The notes beneath the pieces are model-generated. The model worked only from the letters and a program-made list of their open reading frames with translations. It had not been told where the DNA came from and ran no database searches. Source: Chitinophagaceae bacterium (GTDB lineage: Bacteria > Bacteroidota > Bacteroidia > Chitinophagales > Chitinophagaceae). Taken from it: DNA of 34,920 nt. The position numbers and the translations under genes are program-made. The stretch spans positions 1-34,920 of the forward strand of contig JAHEZD010000067.1 of NCBI GenBank assembly GCA_023251255.1, read 5' to 3'. Shown piece after piece: positions 1-7,626 of the stretch (positions are counted from its first letter, which is position 1; each line of letters starts with the position of its first letter).

Positions 1-2
1 AT

Positions 3-1046
3 ACCTGTGTTTCTACAAGGGCGTTTATAGCAAGCAATACAGGTAACTGGTTACATGCTGGGGATACAACCAGCTCCATTTTGATTTCAACCGATACTTT
101 GAACCTGTTTGCCTCAATAAAAGATTTGGGTAATTATGGCACATTCAATGCATCTTATTATGTTACCAGTACCACAAGGTTGCTCGCTAACAACAAGCCA
201 TTGTTGAACAGGAATGTTACCATTGTACCTGCCACACCTTCATCGATCGTATCACCTGTAACTGTTCGTTTGTATTTTACCGTGGCAGAATACAACACAT
301 TGAAATTGGCAGACCCGTTAATCACCTCGTTAAGCAATTTAAGGGTACTGAGAAGGAGCGATAACAGTTGTGTTTCCTCCATAAGCGGCTACCCGGAAGT
401 AATTGTACCAACTGCAACAGGCACATTTGGTACCTATGCCGATGGTTATTACGTGGAGTTCACGACATCGGATTTTGGTACCTTCTTCATTGCGGGTTCA
501 ACAGCAGTGGTGCCATTGAATTTATTGTCCATCAATGCTGTAATGCAGAACAAGCAGGTGAAAATTTCATGGTCAACCACCAATGAAATCAATACCAAGA
601 ATTTCATCGTGGAAAAGAGTAGGGATGCCCAAACCTTTTCAGCAATTGGTACTGTTGATGCAAAAGGCAATGCAACAACTATCAATGCATATGATTTTAT
701 GGATGCCAATCCTTACGATGGCATTACCTATTACCGATTGAAGATGTTTGATAAAGATGGTTCCTATAGCTATAGCCCCATTTTGAAAGTGGACAGCAAA
801 GGGAAATCAGCCATCAGCATCTATCCAAACCCTGCTACGGATAATTTGATTATAACGCATCCAAAAGCCGTTGCTGGCAGCCACCTGCTGTTATTAACAG
901 CCGATGGCAGGAAGCTGAAACAGTATGATATTTTGGTAGGTACGGAACAGACCCTCATCAACATCGAATCATTGCCCAAAGGCAATTATATCTTGGTATT
1001 TAGTAGCAATTCAGAAAGTCTTGCTACTAAGCTTCTAAAATATTGA
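3..1046 (+). CDS. T9SS-secreted protein, C-terminal part (5' truncated by window edge)
   Basis: The frame is open from base 3 with no stop, so the gene begins before the window; the TTG at 81 is internal. About 347 residues are visible. The C-terminal half has a beta-sandwich module containing the words FIVEKSRDAQTFSAIGTV and YYRLKMFDKDGSYSYS, followed by a type A T9SS sorting domain of about 75 residues: ISIYPNPATDNL near the start, then LLLLTADGRKL, and LPKGNYILVFSSNS ending in KLLKY. In this family the tail targets the protein to the type IX secretion system, which removes it and anchors or releases the cargo outside the cell. The same module and tail architecture recur in the next gene, so the two look like tandem paralogues. 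The upstream function of this cargo cannot be judged from the visible part. Confidence 0.85.
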   Translation, partial: TCVSTRAFIASNTGNWLHAGDTTSSILISTDTLNLFASIKDLGNYGTFNASYYVTSTTRLLANNKPLLNRNVTIVPATPSSIVSPVTVRLYFTVAEYNTLKLADPLITSLSNLRVLRRSDNSCVSSISGYPEVIVPTATGTFGTYADGYYVEFTTSDFGTFFIAGSTAVVPLNLLSINAVMQNKQVKISWSTTNEINTKNFIVEKSRDAQTFSAIGTVDAKGNATTINAYDFMDANPYDGITYYRLKMFDKDGSYSYSPILKVDSKGKSAISIYPNPATDNLIITHPKAVAGSHLLLLTADGRKLKQYDILVGTEQTLINIESLPKGNYILVFSSNSESLATKLLKY

Positions 1047-1083
1047 TGCTGCATTTCTCCATTGGTAACGTTTGCGTAAAAGG

Positions 1084-1116
1084 TTTGTACTAAATGCGTT
1101 AAGTAAGATACTTTTA
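1084..1116 (+). promoter_or_regulatory. Bacteroidota-type promoter for the second T9SS cargo gene
   Basis: TTTG at 1084-1087 is followed after 21 bases by TACTTTTA at 1109-1116, one mismatch from the Bacteroidota -7 consensus TAnnTTTG. The start codon chosen at 1138 lies 21 bases further on. This placement also argues against the in-frame TTG at 1072, which precedes the promoter. Confidence 0.45.
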
Positions 1117-1137
1117 TACTCTCAAAAAATGCTTGTT

Positions 1138-3150
1138 ATGAAAAAAATAATTACACTTTTAGTAGTCTTATTATTAGCTACATCTACCAAAATTTTTGCA
1201 CAGTTCCCTACTATTTATGCATCTCTTACCTCAGGTACTTGGGGTACTACCGGAAATTTGTGGGAAACTTTTACAGGTAATGCTACCAATACCCCAGGTG
1301 CTATAGGAACAGGAACAGTCTATGCTTCTGGTACCAATCCATCTGGTACTCATTTTGTTTATATTAGGAGTGGCCATACAATTACCATGGGTGCTAATAA
1401 GAGTTGTATTGGAATGACCGTTGAAAGTGGCGCAACATTGTTGGCAGGTGGTTCATTTCGTTTGCAATTGGCTACTGGGGGTACAGGTTTTACTGCTCCT
1501 CAAAACTGGTCTGTTACAAACAATGGTACTATCGGGAGTGCTAGCGATGGTATTTATTTTGAGCCTGGAACCAATGCAGGGGCCATTACTATAACTGGGG
1601 CAGGTGTTTATAATATAGCCAGAATAAGAATGCCAGGTGGCCTTGCAGGTAGCGGTAGTGGTACTGTAAGTGTTACAATCGATGCAAATATTAATTTTAA
1701 TATTGCTGCAAACTATGCCTTGACAGCAGTTTATAACCCTAACGTTAATGATAATTATAGTATTAACATTAATGCGGGAAAAACGGTTACGATCTCATCC
1801 ACAGGTTATTTCCATAACCCAGCTACTGTTGCCGCAGTACCTGGTCCTCCTTATGATCCTCCAAAAGCAGGTATAGGTGGAAATTATACCTACAATATTA
1901 ATGGAACATTGGATGTAAGTGGTTCTTCGGGTACGAGTTATATATGCCCTTTGGCTAGTGCGGCCTCTGTTATTACCATGAATGTAAATGGCACAGTAAA
2001 GCTTGGTACAGTTTTTAAAACCGATACAATGTATAATTCTGTAGGTAAAGTAGTGCTGAACATCAACAATGGTGGTGTGGTAGATGCAACAGCCACTACT
2101 ACTTTGTCTACAGCTCCTCCCGGAGCAACTGCTCCAAGCAATTCAGGCTCCCATTTTAATACTATTGGAACAGGTGTATTGAAGAGGAGTGTTGGTGCAA
2201 CTGATGTTAATTTCGCTGTAGGTACTTCAGATAATGATTACAATCTTGCCACACTCAACAATGCAGGGACTTTAGATAATCTTACAGTTGCAGTAAAGAA
2301 TACCCTAGATAATGCAGTTCCCGTTGCTTCCAAGATTGTAAACAAGCAATGGACAATCAATGAAGGAACTGCTGGCGGAACTGTTGGAACAATTAAATTG
2401 AGTTGGAAAATAGCCGATCAAGCTGCAAGCTTCAACCCTGCTGGCGTTGTTGTATTGGCAAGCTGGAATGGTACAAGGTACATTGGTCCTGTAGCTGTAG
2501 TAACTGGTTCAGGTACTGCTGCTGACCCTTATATAGCTACGGCTACTGGTTTCATTGATTTTAACAGGGCCTTTATCGTAGCCAATCTAGACGCATTGCC
2601 CCTTTCCCTGGCTTCCATCAAAGCATACCAAAGCGGAACAGGTATTAAATTGGATTGGGCCACTTCAACTGAAATCAATACAGATAAATTTATTGTTGAG
2701 AAATCAACTGATGGCGTTTCTTTCAATGCAATTGGAACTGTAGCAGCTAAGGGCAACAGCAATTCATTGAGCAATTACACCCTGTTCGATGCTGCGCCTT
2801 TTGTAGGAAACAATTACTACAGGCTGAAAATGCTGGATAAAGATGGCAGTTATACGTACTCTGCTATTTTGAAAGTAGCAATCGGCAAGATTAAAACAGA
2901 AGTGGTTATTGCACCTAACCCGGTAAAAGGGAACCAATTGAACATACAGTTCAGCAATTTTGAAAGGGGAACATTCAGCATCAATGTTTATAACAATGCC
3001 GGACAATTGGTAATGAACAAAACAATTAGCCATGATGGCGGCAGCTCATCTCAAGTGCTTCAACTGCCTTCACAAATTAAAACAGGCACTTATCAGGTGC
3101 AGATAACTGGAAACAGCACCAAGGTTACCAAAACAATCATTCTCGAATAA
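1138..3150 (+). CDS. Large secreted beta-rich protein with type A T9SS sorting domain
   Basis: This 670-residue protein starts with a clear signal peptide, MKKIITLLVVLLLATSTKIFAQ, which fixes the ATG at 1138; the frame stays open upstream to a TTG at 1072 but those residues do not look like a leader. The central 400 residues are Gly/Thr/Asn/Ala rich with repeated short hydrophobic strands, as in beta-helix or adhesin-like surface proteins. Near residues 500-600 comes the FIVEKSTDGVSFNAIGTV ... NNYYRLKMLDKDGSYTYS module shared with the upstream gene, then a type A T9SS tail (VVIAPNPVKGNQLNI, INVYNNAGQLV, GTYQVQITGN). It is expected to cross the outer membrane through T9SS. No catalytic motif was recognised; an adhesin, structural or glycan-binding role is a guess. 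Confidence 0.85.
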   Translation: MKKIITLLVVLLLATSTKIFAQFPTIYASLTSGTWGTTGNLWETFTGNATNTPGAIGTGTVYASGTNPSGTHFVYIRSGHTITMGANKSCIGMTVESGATLLAGGSFRLQLATGGTGFTAPQNWSVTNNGTIGSASDGIYFEPGTNAGAITITGAGVYNIARIRMPGGLAGSGSGTVSVTIDANINFNIAANYALTAVYNPNVNDNYSININAGKTVTISSTGYFHNPATVAAVPGPPYDPPKAGIGGNYTYNINGTLDVSGSSGTSYICPLASAASVITMNVNGTVKLGTVFKTDTMYNSVGKVVLNINNGGVVDATATTTLSTAPPGATAPSNSGSHFNTIGTGVLKRSVGATDVNFAVGTSDNDYNLATLNNAGTLDNLTVAVKNTLDNAVPVASKIVNKQWTINEGTAGGTVGTIKLSWKIADQAASFNPAGVVVLASWNGTRYIGPVAVVTGSGTAADPYIATATGFIDFNRAFIVANLDALPLSLASIKAYQSGTGIKLDWATSTEINTDKFIVEKSTDGVSFNAIGTVAAKGNSNSLSNYTLFDAAPFVGNNYYRLKMLDKDGSYTYSAILKVAIGKIKTEVVIAPNPVKGNQLNIQFSNFERGTFSINVYNNAGQLVMNKTISHDGGSSSQVLQLPSQIKTGTYQVQITGNSTKVTKTIILE

Positions 3151-3181
3151 ACTTTGTTTCTATAGTTTTTGCAAGCAACCA

Positions 3182-3220
3182 AAAAGGAGGGTTTCGTAAG
3201 AAATCCTCCTTTTGATTTTT
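3182..3220. terminator. Bidirectional rho-independent terminator
   Basis: A 14-bp stem (left arm 3182-3195, right arm 3200-3213, one G-T pair) with the loop GTAA is followed by TTTTGATTTTT. The A-run on the left gives a T-run on the minus strand, so it can also end the convergent SirB1-like gene. Confidence 0.9.
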
Positions 3221-3263
3221 AGTATGTTGAATTAACGAGATTGAAAGTGCCCAATAGGTCCAA

Positions 3264-4136
3264 TTAAATATCAAGTAGGTCGGCCAATGCCATCAGTTCC
3301 TTTTGCTTGTATTCGTTACTTGGCAGCGTAAAGCATTTGGAGGTTTCCTCCAGCAGTATCTGGATGGTGCGCTTATGTGAAATAGGCTTGTAATAAGCTG
3401 GGATGGATGGAACGGAAATGCGCTTGAAGTAGTTTTCTATATCCTGGTGGCTATACGCTTGGCCATTTACCCCGTCCACATAAAAGTGGATCTTTTCCTG
3501 CGGATGGCCTATATAGGTAGCTGCATCGTAATCGGTATGGTAAAATGCAATCACCATCTGTTTCGGTATATTGATGATCTTTGCGTGGATGTCGAGCAGT
3601 TCGCACATTACCTGGTAAATGATCCCATTGGTAATGGCATTGCCCTTCTTGCTTTCCAGCACCTTATGCAGGAAGAACTCGTCCGGGTTGCTATAGTTCA
3701 CCTCAACACCTTTCAGGTTATAGTAATTGTAAATGATGCTTGAAAGTACATTTGCCTGTTCCAGGGGCGTTAGGTAGTTGTTCAGCTCCAACCAAACATT
3801 CCGCCTTATTTTCTCTATGTCCTGCAGTACAGGTGTGGTGTGCAGCTCCGGATACTGGAACTTTGACACAAGCAGGGCCCCAAATAGTAGGTCATGATAG
3901 GCACTGTCGCGCCATTCGGTTAAATCGGTTACAAGGTCTGTATAATGGAGGCGGTGGATAAGCATTTCAATGCGTTCCTGCACAGCTTCACTCAATGTAT
4001 TTTCCCAGAGGTCTTCCAAATTGGGGATAATCCCCCTTCCAAAGTCAATGATCCTATTGGAAACAGTACCATAAACCTCTTCATCAGGATCATCGATCAA
4101 AGTAAACAGGGCATTTATTTCCTTGCTTTCTACCAT
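3264..4136 (-). CDS. SirB1-like protein with transglutaminase-like fold (Transglut_core2)
   Basis: The 290-residue product matches the SirB1 / Transglut_core2 type: an all-helical N-terminus (residues 1-90, acidic, no signal peptide), a middle region LTPLEQANVLSSIIYN, then the family hallmark stretch FFLHKVLESKKGNAITNGII followed by IPKQMVIAFYHTDY and IHFYVDGVNGQAYS. The equivalent of the transglutaminase catalytic Cys is not seen in the GNAIT segment, as in other SirB1 proteins, so enzyme activity is doubtful. It is cytoplasmic. The biological role of the family in Bacteroidota is not established. It is transcribed alone, convergent with the T9SS gene and divergent from the desaturase; the 289-base divergent gap (4137-4425) shows no clear minus-strand promoter. 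Confidence 0.75.
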   Translation of the reverse strand: MVESKEINALFTLIDDPDEEVYGTVSNRIIDFGRGIIPNLEDLWENTLSEAVQERIEMLIHRLHYTDLVTDLTEWRDSAYHDLLFGALLVSKFQYPELHTTPVLQDIEKIRRNVWLELNNYLTPLEQANVLSSIIYNYYNLKGVEVNYSNPDEFFLHKVLESKKGNAITNGIIYQVMCELLDIHAKIINIPKQMVIAFYHTDYDAATYIGHPQEKIHFYVDGVNGQAYSHQDIENYFKRISVPSIPAYYKPISHKRTIQILLEETSKCFTLPSNEYKQKELMALADLLDI

Positions 4137-4392
4137 AGGTGTAGGTATTTAAAATGGTATCCAGTTCAATGAAATGATAACGATTGAATGTTGAGAAGCC
4201 ATTTTCACAAATCAAACTACGTTAAATTTAAGTGAACAATCAAGCTTAAGTATTCCACCAATGTGGAAAGGACCTAGGCATACCATATCTACTACTCAAT
4301 CAGGCCCAATTGTTTATGTCATTAACCTGTAAGGAAAACCGATATTAACAGCCTGTAGCAATTTAAACTACATTTTTTTGTTTTTAAGCAAG

Positions 4393-4400
4393 TATCTTGC
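4393..4400 (+). promoter_or_regulatory. Possible -7 element upstream of the desaturase gene
   Basis: TATCTTGC resembles TAnnTTTG with one T missing and is followed by GACC; the same 12-base word TATCTTGCGACC occurs just before mgtE (16059-16070). No well-spaced TTTG was found upstream of it. It lies 25 bases before the ATG at 4426. Confidence 0.3.
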
Positions 4401-4425
4401 GACCGTTAAAAGTAAAACTCCCCCA

Positions 4426-5505
4426 ATGGCAGAATTCGTTTCCCCCAAGTTCCCAACGGTAAAAAATTCCCTGCACACAGAACTCAGAAAAAGGGTGCAG
4501 GAGTATTTTGACCAGAAAGGAATTGCCGCAACAGGTAACATAAGCCTCTTCACAAAAGCAATCCTACTGGTTGCCTCGTTTATAGCCGTGTATATCCATT
4601 TAGTATTCTTTACCCCAGCAAGGTTCATTGCACTGGCAGAATGCCTTGTGTTGGGCGGTTTAATAGCTGCCATAGGCTTCAATGTAATGCACGATGGTAG
4701 CCATGGCAGTTTCAGTAAGGACAAATGGAAGAACAAATTAGCTGCTGCATCATTGAGCATGTTGGGAGCCAACCACTTCTTATGGAACATGAAGCACAAT
4801 ATGATCCACCACAGCTTTACCAATGTGGACGGTGTGGATGATGATATTGAAGTGGGCGTTTTAATGAGAATGGCGCCTACCCAAAAACGCTTGAAGGCCC
4901 ACAAGTTCCAGCATTTCTACTTCTGGTTCCTGTACATGCTGCTATATGTATTCTGGATATTCTTCACCGATTACAAGAAATACTTCCTGAAACGCATTGG
5001 TGACGTTCCATTGAAGAAAATGGCCACCAAGGACCATATAGAGTTCTGGGTGACCAAGGTTTACCATGCCGCAGTGTTTATTGTTATCCCGATAATTTTT
5101 GTTGGATGGGCTGCTTGGTTGGTAGGGTTTCTCGTAGCTACCATGTTTTCCGGTTTTGTATTGAGCATTGTGTTCCAATTGGCACATACTGTGGAGCATA
5201 CAGAATTCCCTGTGGCCAATATGGACAGCAACAAGTTGCCCGATGAGTTTGCAGCACACCAGATCAAGACCACGGCCAATTTTGCCACAAAGAACAAATT
5301 GGTGAGCTGGTTGGTAGGTGGACTGAACTTCCAGATTGAGCACCATCTTTTCCCCAAGATTTCCCATGTGCATTATCCTGCCATCAGTGAAATTGTAAAA
5401 GCAGTTTGCCGGGAATACCAGTTGCAGTACATAGAATACCCCACCATGCGTAGGGCAGTAGTGGCACACGTTAGGTTCCTGAGGCAGATGGGCAGGTACG
5501 ATTAG
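4426..5505 (+). CDS. Membrane fatty acid desaturase (acyl-CoA/acyl-lipid, Delta6-FADS-like)
   Basis: This is a membrane di-iron desaturase that introduces a cis double bond into acyl chains, used to tune membrane fluidity. Counting from the ATG at 4426 (359 residues), the three histidine boxes are all present: HDGSH at 89-93, HNMIHH at 124-129 and QIEHH at 303-307; the Q in the third box is typical of the Delta6/front-end-like branch. There is no fused cytochrome b5 domain, so an external electron donor is needed. Hydrophobic segments lie near residues 43-62, 70-88, 163-180 and 214-255. A TTG at 4378 is in frame but would add an unlikely N-terminus and run through the putative promoter. The double-bond position cannot be predicted. 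A hairpin terminator follows, so it is probably monocistronic. Confidence 0.9.
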   Translation: MAEFVSPKFPTVKNSLHTELRKRVQEYFDQKGIAATGNISLFTKAILLVASFIAVYIHLVFFTPARFIALAECLVLGGLIAAIGFNVMHDGSHGSFSKDKWKNKLAAASLSMLGANHFLWNMKHNMIHHSFTNVDGVDDDIEVGVLMRMAPTQKRLKAHKFQHFYFWFLYMLLYVFWIFFTDYKKYFLKRIGDVPLKKMATKDHIEFWVTKVYHAAVFIVIPIIFVGWAAWLVGFLVATMFSGFVLSIVFQLAHTVEHTEFPVANMDSNKLPDEFAAHQIKTTANFATKNKLVSWLVGGLNFQIEHHLFPKISHVHYPAISEIVKAVCREYQLQYIEYPTMRRAVVAHVRFLRQMGRYD

Positions 5506-5527
5506 TTAAGAAAAAGGATTTAATAGT

Positions 5528-5558
5528 AAAAACTTCAAGCAAAACTTGAAGTTTTTTT
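5528..5558 (+). terminator. Rho-independent terminator after the desaturase gene
   Basis: AAAACTTCAAG and CTTGAAGTTTT form an 11-bp stem around the loop CAAAA, followed by a run of T (5552-5558). Confidence 0.88.
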
Positions 5559-5591
5559 GTTATTACTATATATCATAAAGGAGTATTTTTG
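5556..5591 (+). promoter_or_regulatory. Promoter of the 145-residue membrane protein gene
   Basis: A perfect -7 box TATTTTTG lies at 5584-5591, 21 bases before the ATG. TTTG at 5556-5559, inside the T-run of the preceding terminator, could be the -33 box, but its 24-base spacing is on the long side. Confidence 0.45.
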
Positions 5592-5612
5592 AGGCCCTAA
5601 ACCAAAACTATA

Positions 5613-6050
5613 ATGAAAAAAATTATCGCCCTATTACTCTTGGCTGCCTTAAGCCTACAAGTTTCATTTGCAGCATTGTCACCCATGAAGCCTGGCGTTT
5701 CTGCTACAACTGAAGAAACTGCGAAATCAAGGAAACAGTTAGAAAAACTTATGATGGACAAAATCAGTAAAATGACCATCAAGGAGTATGAAGTTATCCG
5801 TGGAAAGAAAATGAATGTTTTTGAAAGGCTTGCGTTTAAAGCCACTCAAAAGAAGCTACAAAAGCAATTGAAGAAAGAAGGCAGCGGCGATAGTACTGGA
5901 TTCAATGTAGGTGGTTTTTTATTAGGTTTATTGCTTGGGCTTATAGGAGTCTTGTTAGCCTTTGTTTTCTCTAAGGATAAGAACCTTAGAAAATGGACAT
6001 TGATAGGTTGGGGAGTTTGGGTGGTCATTGTCTTACTGTTTATTATTTAA
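5613..6050 (+). CDS. Small exported membrane protein of unknown function
   Basis: The 145-residue product has a signal peptide ending at about SFA (residue 20), a basic, probably helical middle part (LEKLMMDKISKMTIKEYEVI, then RGKKMNVFERLAFKATQKKL) at residues 43-88, and two hydrophobic helices at about 99-119 and 129-145 joined by the charged turn SKDKNLRKW. The C-terminus ends inside the last helix. I have the impression that proteins with a similar basic FKxxQKKLxK segment are common in Bacteroidota, but no function is known to me. It sits between its own promoter and a strong terminator, so it is a free-standing unit. A membrane-stress or envelope role would be only a guess. Confidence 0.7.
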   Translation: MKKIIALLLLAALSLQVSFAALSPMKPGVSATTEETAKSRKQLEKLMMDKISKMTIKEYEVIRGKKMNVFERLAFKATQKKLQKQLKKEGSGDSTGFNVGGFLLGLLLGLIGVLLAFVFSKDKNLRKWTLIGWGVWVVIVLLFII

Positions 6051-6067
6051 TGTTTTTAATCATTAAA

Positions 6068-6110
6068 AAGGGAAGGGCTTCGATTTATCGAAGCCCTTCC
6101 CTTCCCTTTT
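6068..6110. terminator. Bidirectional terminator between convergent genes
   Basis: A 17-bp perfect stem (6068-6084 with 6087-6103) around a two-base TT turn, flanked by CCCTTTT on the right and by AAAAA on the left. It serves the small membrane protein gene on + and the histidine kinase gene on -. Confidence 0.88.
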
Positions 6111-6127
6111 ATACTACTTTCTACCGT

Positions 6128-6163
6128 ACCAATTAACCAATAAACCAGTTAACCAGTTAACCC
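6128..6163. repeat. Degenerate CCAGTTAA simple repeat at the 3' end of the kinase gene
   Basis: The run ACCAATTAACCAATAAACC continues as CAGTTAACCAGTTAACC and includes the stop codon of the histidine kinase gene. The same words in the other orientation (TTGGTTAACTGGTTAAT) occur at 12923-12942. Confidence 0.6.
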
Positions 6164-7314
6164 TTCGCCAGCACAATCCTAAAAGTAGTGCCCTTCCCAA
6201 CCTCGCTATGGCTAATGAATATCTGCCCCTTATGGTATTCTTCCACAATGCGCTTGGTCAAGGTAAGGCCCAGGCCCCAGCCCCTTTTTTTGGTAGTGAA
6301 GCCGGGCTTGAACACTTTGCCAATATTGGCCTTGCTGATGCCCTTGCCCGTGTCCGTAATATCAATCAGTATTTGCGAAGCCGTGTCCTTTATGCCCACG
6401 CTGATCCTCCCCTTGCCCTCCATGGCATCCAGCGCATTCTTCAACAGGTTCTCGATTACCCAATCAAACAGTGGTGGGGATACCATGGCGATGATATTGC
6501 TTTCACCATGCGTGTCCAAGGAAAACTCCACTTTGCCGCCCGCCCTTTTCTTGATATAGTCCATCATGTAGTTCACCTGCTCCACAATGTTCTTTTCTTC
6601 CAGGTGCGGCTGGCTGCCAATCTTGCCAAACCGGTCGGTAATCAGCAGCAGGCGCTGCACGTCCTTCTCCATTTCTCCCACCATCTTCTCGTTGCCCCCC
6701 ACTTCCTTCAGCATCTCCATCCAGCCCTGTAAGCTACTTACGGGCGTTCCCAACTGGTGCGCTGTCTCTTTGGCCATACCGGCCCATAATTGGCTCTGTG
6801 TGCTCCTGTAATTCGTCCGCTGGGCTATGAACACAATGATAATGAACAGTGCCACCACAATCAATTGCACAATGGGGTAGTAGCGCACCTCTTTTTGCAG
6901 GCTGCTTTCGCCATAATAGTATTTGTTGGCTATATAGGGCTCCTTGCTAATCTCCACAAGTATGGGGCTGTTCTGTTCCTTGAAGACGGCCAGTTGCTCC
7001 TTTAAATAGTCCTTGTCCTGCTTAATGATATTGGTATCCAGGTTTCTGGAAAACCCGCTTAGGTTATCCTTCTCGTCTGTTTCAATAATGGGGATATCCG
7101 TATTGCCCGTGGAAATAAGCGACGCCAAGTTAATGCTGGTTGAATCGGATGCCCTTGCAATTGTTTGTTGCGCCTCTATCCAAGCAGCCACTTTCTTCCT
7201 TTCATCCTGCGCAATCTTCTTGGCCAGGTACTGCGAATAGAACACCGTGCCCACCACAATGCAGATAGCCACCAATGCCAGTACCGACCTGTAATTGAGC
7301 CATTGTTTAATCAT
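6157..7314 (-). CDS. Sensor histidine kinase, membrane-bound
   Basis: This 385-residue kinase has a first transmembrane helix at about residues 11-28, an extracytoplasmic sensor region of about 115 residues without a recognised domain, and a second helix at 147-164. The H-box AKETAHQLGTP places the phospho-accepting His at 186, followed by the N-box ENLLKNAL (N289, N293), the G1 box DTGKGI (321-326), the F-box VFKPGFTTK and the G2 box GWGLGL (345-350). It should autophosphorylate and pass the phosphate to a response regulator. No response regulator gene lies nearby, so it is an orphan and its signal and partner are unknown. AGGAG two bases before the ATG could be a ribosome binding site, unusual for this phylum. 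It is transcribed toward the terminator at 6068-6110. Confidence 0.9.
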   Translation of the reverse strand: MIKQWLNYRSVLALVAICIVVGTVFYSQYLAKKIAQDERKKVAAWIEAQQTIARASDSTSINLASLISTGNTDIPIIETDEKDNLSGFSRNLDTNIIKQDKDYLKEQLAVFKEQNSPILVEISKEPYIANKYYYGESSLQKEVRYYPIVQLIVVALFIIIVFIAQRTNYRSTQSQLWAGMAKETAHQLGTPVSSLQGWMEMLKEVGGNEKMVGEMEKDVQRLLLITDRFGKIGSQPHLEEKNIVEQVNYMMDYIKKRAGGKVEFSLDTHGESNIIAMVSPPLFDWVIENLLKNALDAMEGKGRISVGIKDTASQILIDITDTGKGISKANIGKVFKPGFTTKKRGWGLGLTLTKRIVEEYHKGQIFISHSEVGKGTTFRIVLAKG

Positions 7315-7575
7315 GCTCCTAAAGTAGGATTATTTATTGCTACGGAAAAGTGGAAGGGTATCCGGGTAGTGTATCAGTATGGATTAAACCTGTTATCTGT
7401 TCATTATTCAATACGGAGGGTGCAGCAACCGCTGACGAGGCCTAAAGCCGTCGTTAGGGTTTAAGAACCACAAAGGCCACCACGAACATCGCTTGTATGC
7501 TTTGTGTTCCTTCCCCCATAAAAGCAAACAGGGCCGCATCACTGCAGCCCCGTTCTCAACCAAAACCAAACATTG
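7315..7575. other. Intergenic stretch between kinase and efflux operon
   Basis: No gene is supported here. Going along minus, the region runs from the efflux operon terminator to the kinase start. GACGAGGC and GCCGTCG (near 7434-7453) can pair as a small hairpin. No clean TTTG/TAnnTTTG promoter was found for the kinase; TACTTTAG on minus, close to the ATG, is one mismatch away from a -7 box. Confidence 0.4.
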
Positions 7576-7614
7576 AAAAAAAGTAAAGTGGCCCACTCTT
7601 CAGGAGTGGCCACT
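7576..7614 (-). terminator. Terminator of the efflux operon
   Basis: On the minus strand AGTGGCCACTC pairs with GAGTGGGCCACT (one bulged base) around a CTGAA loop, followed by TTACTTTTTTT. It lies 13 bases after the tolC-like stop codon. Confidence 0.85.
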
Positions 7615-7626
7615 ATGATATACATT

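Noticed and set aside
4368-4904. A 178-codon minus-strand frame over the desaturase gene start
   Set aside because: It mirrors the histidine-box region of a well-supported gene and has no start context of its own.
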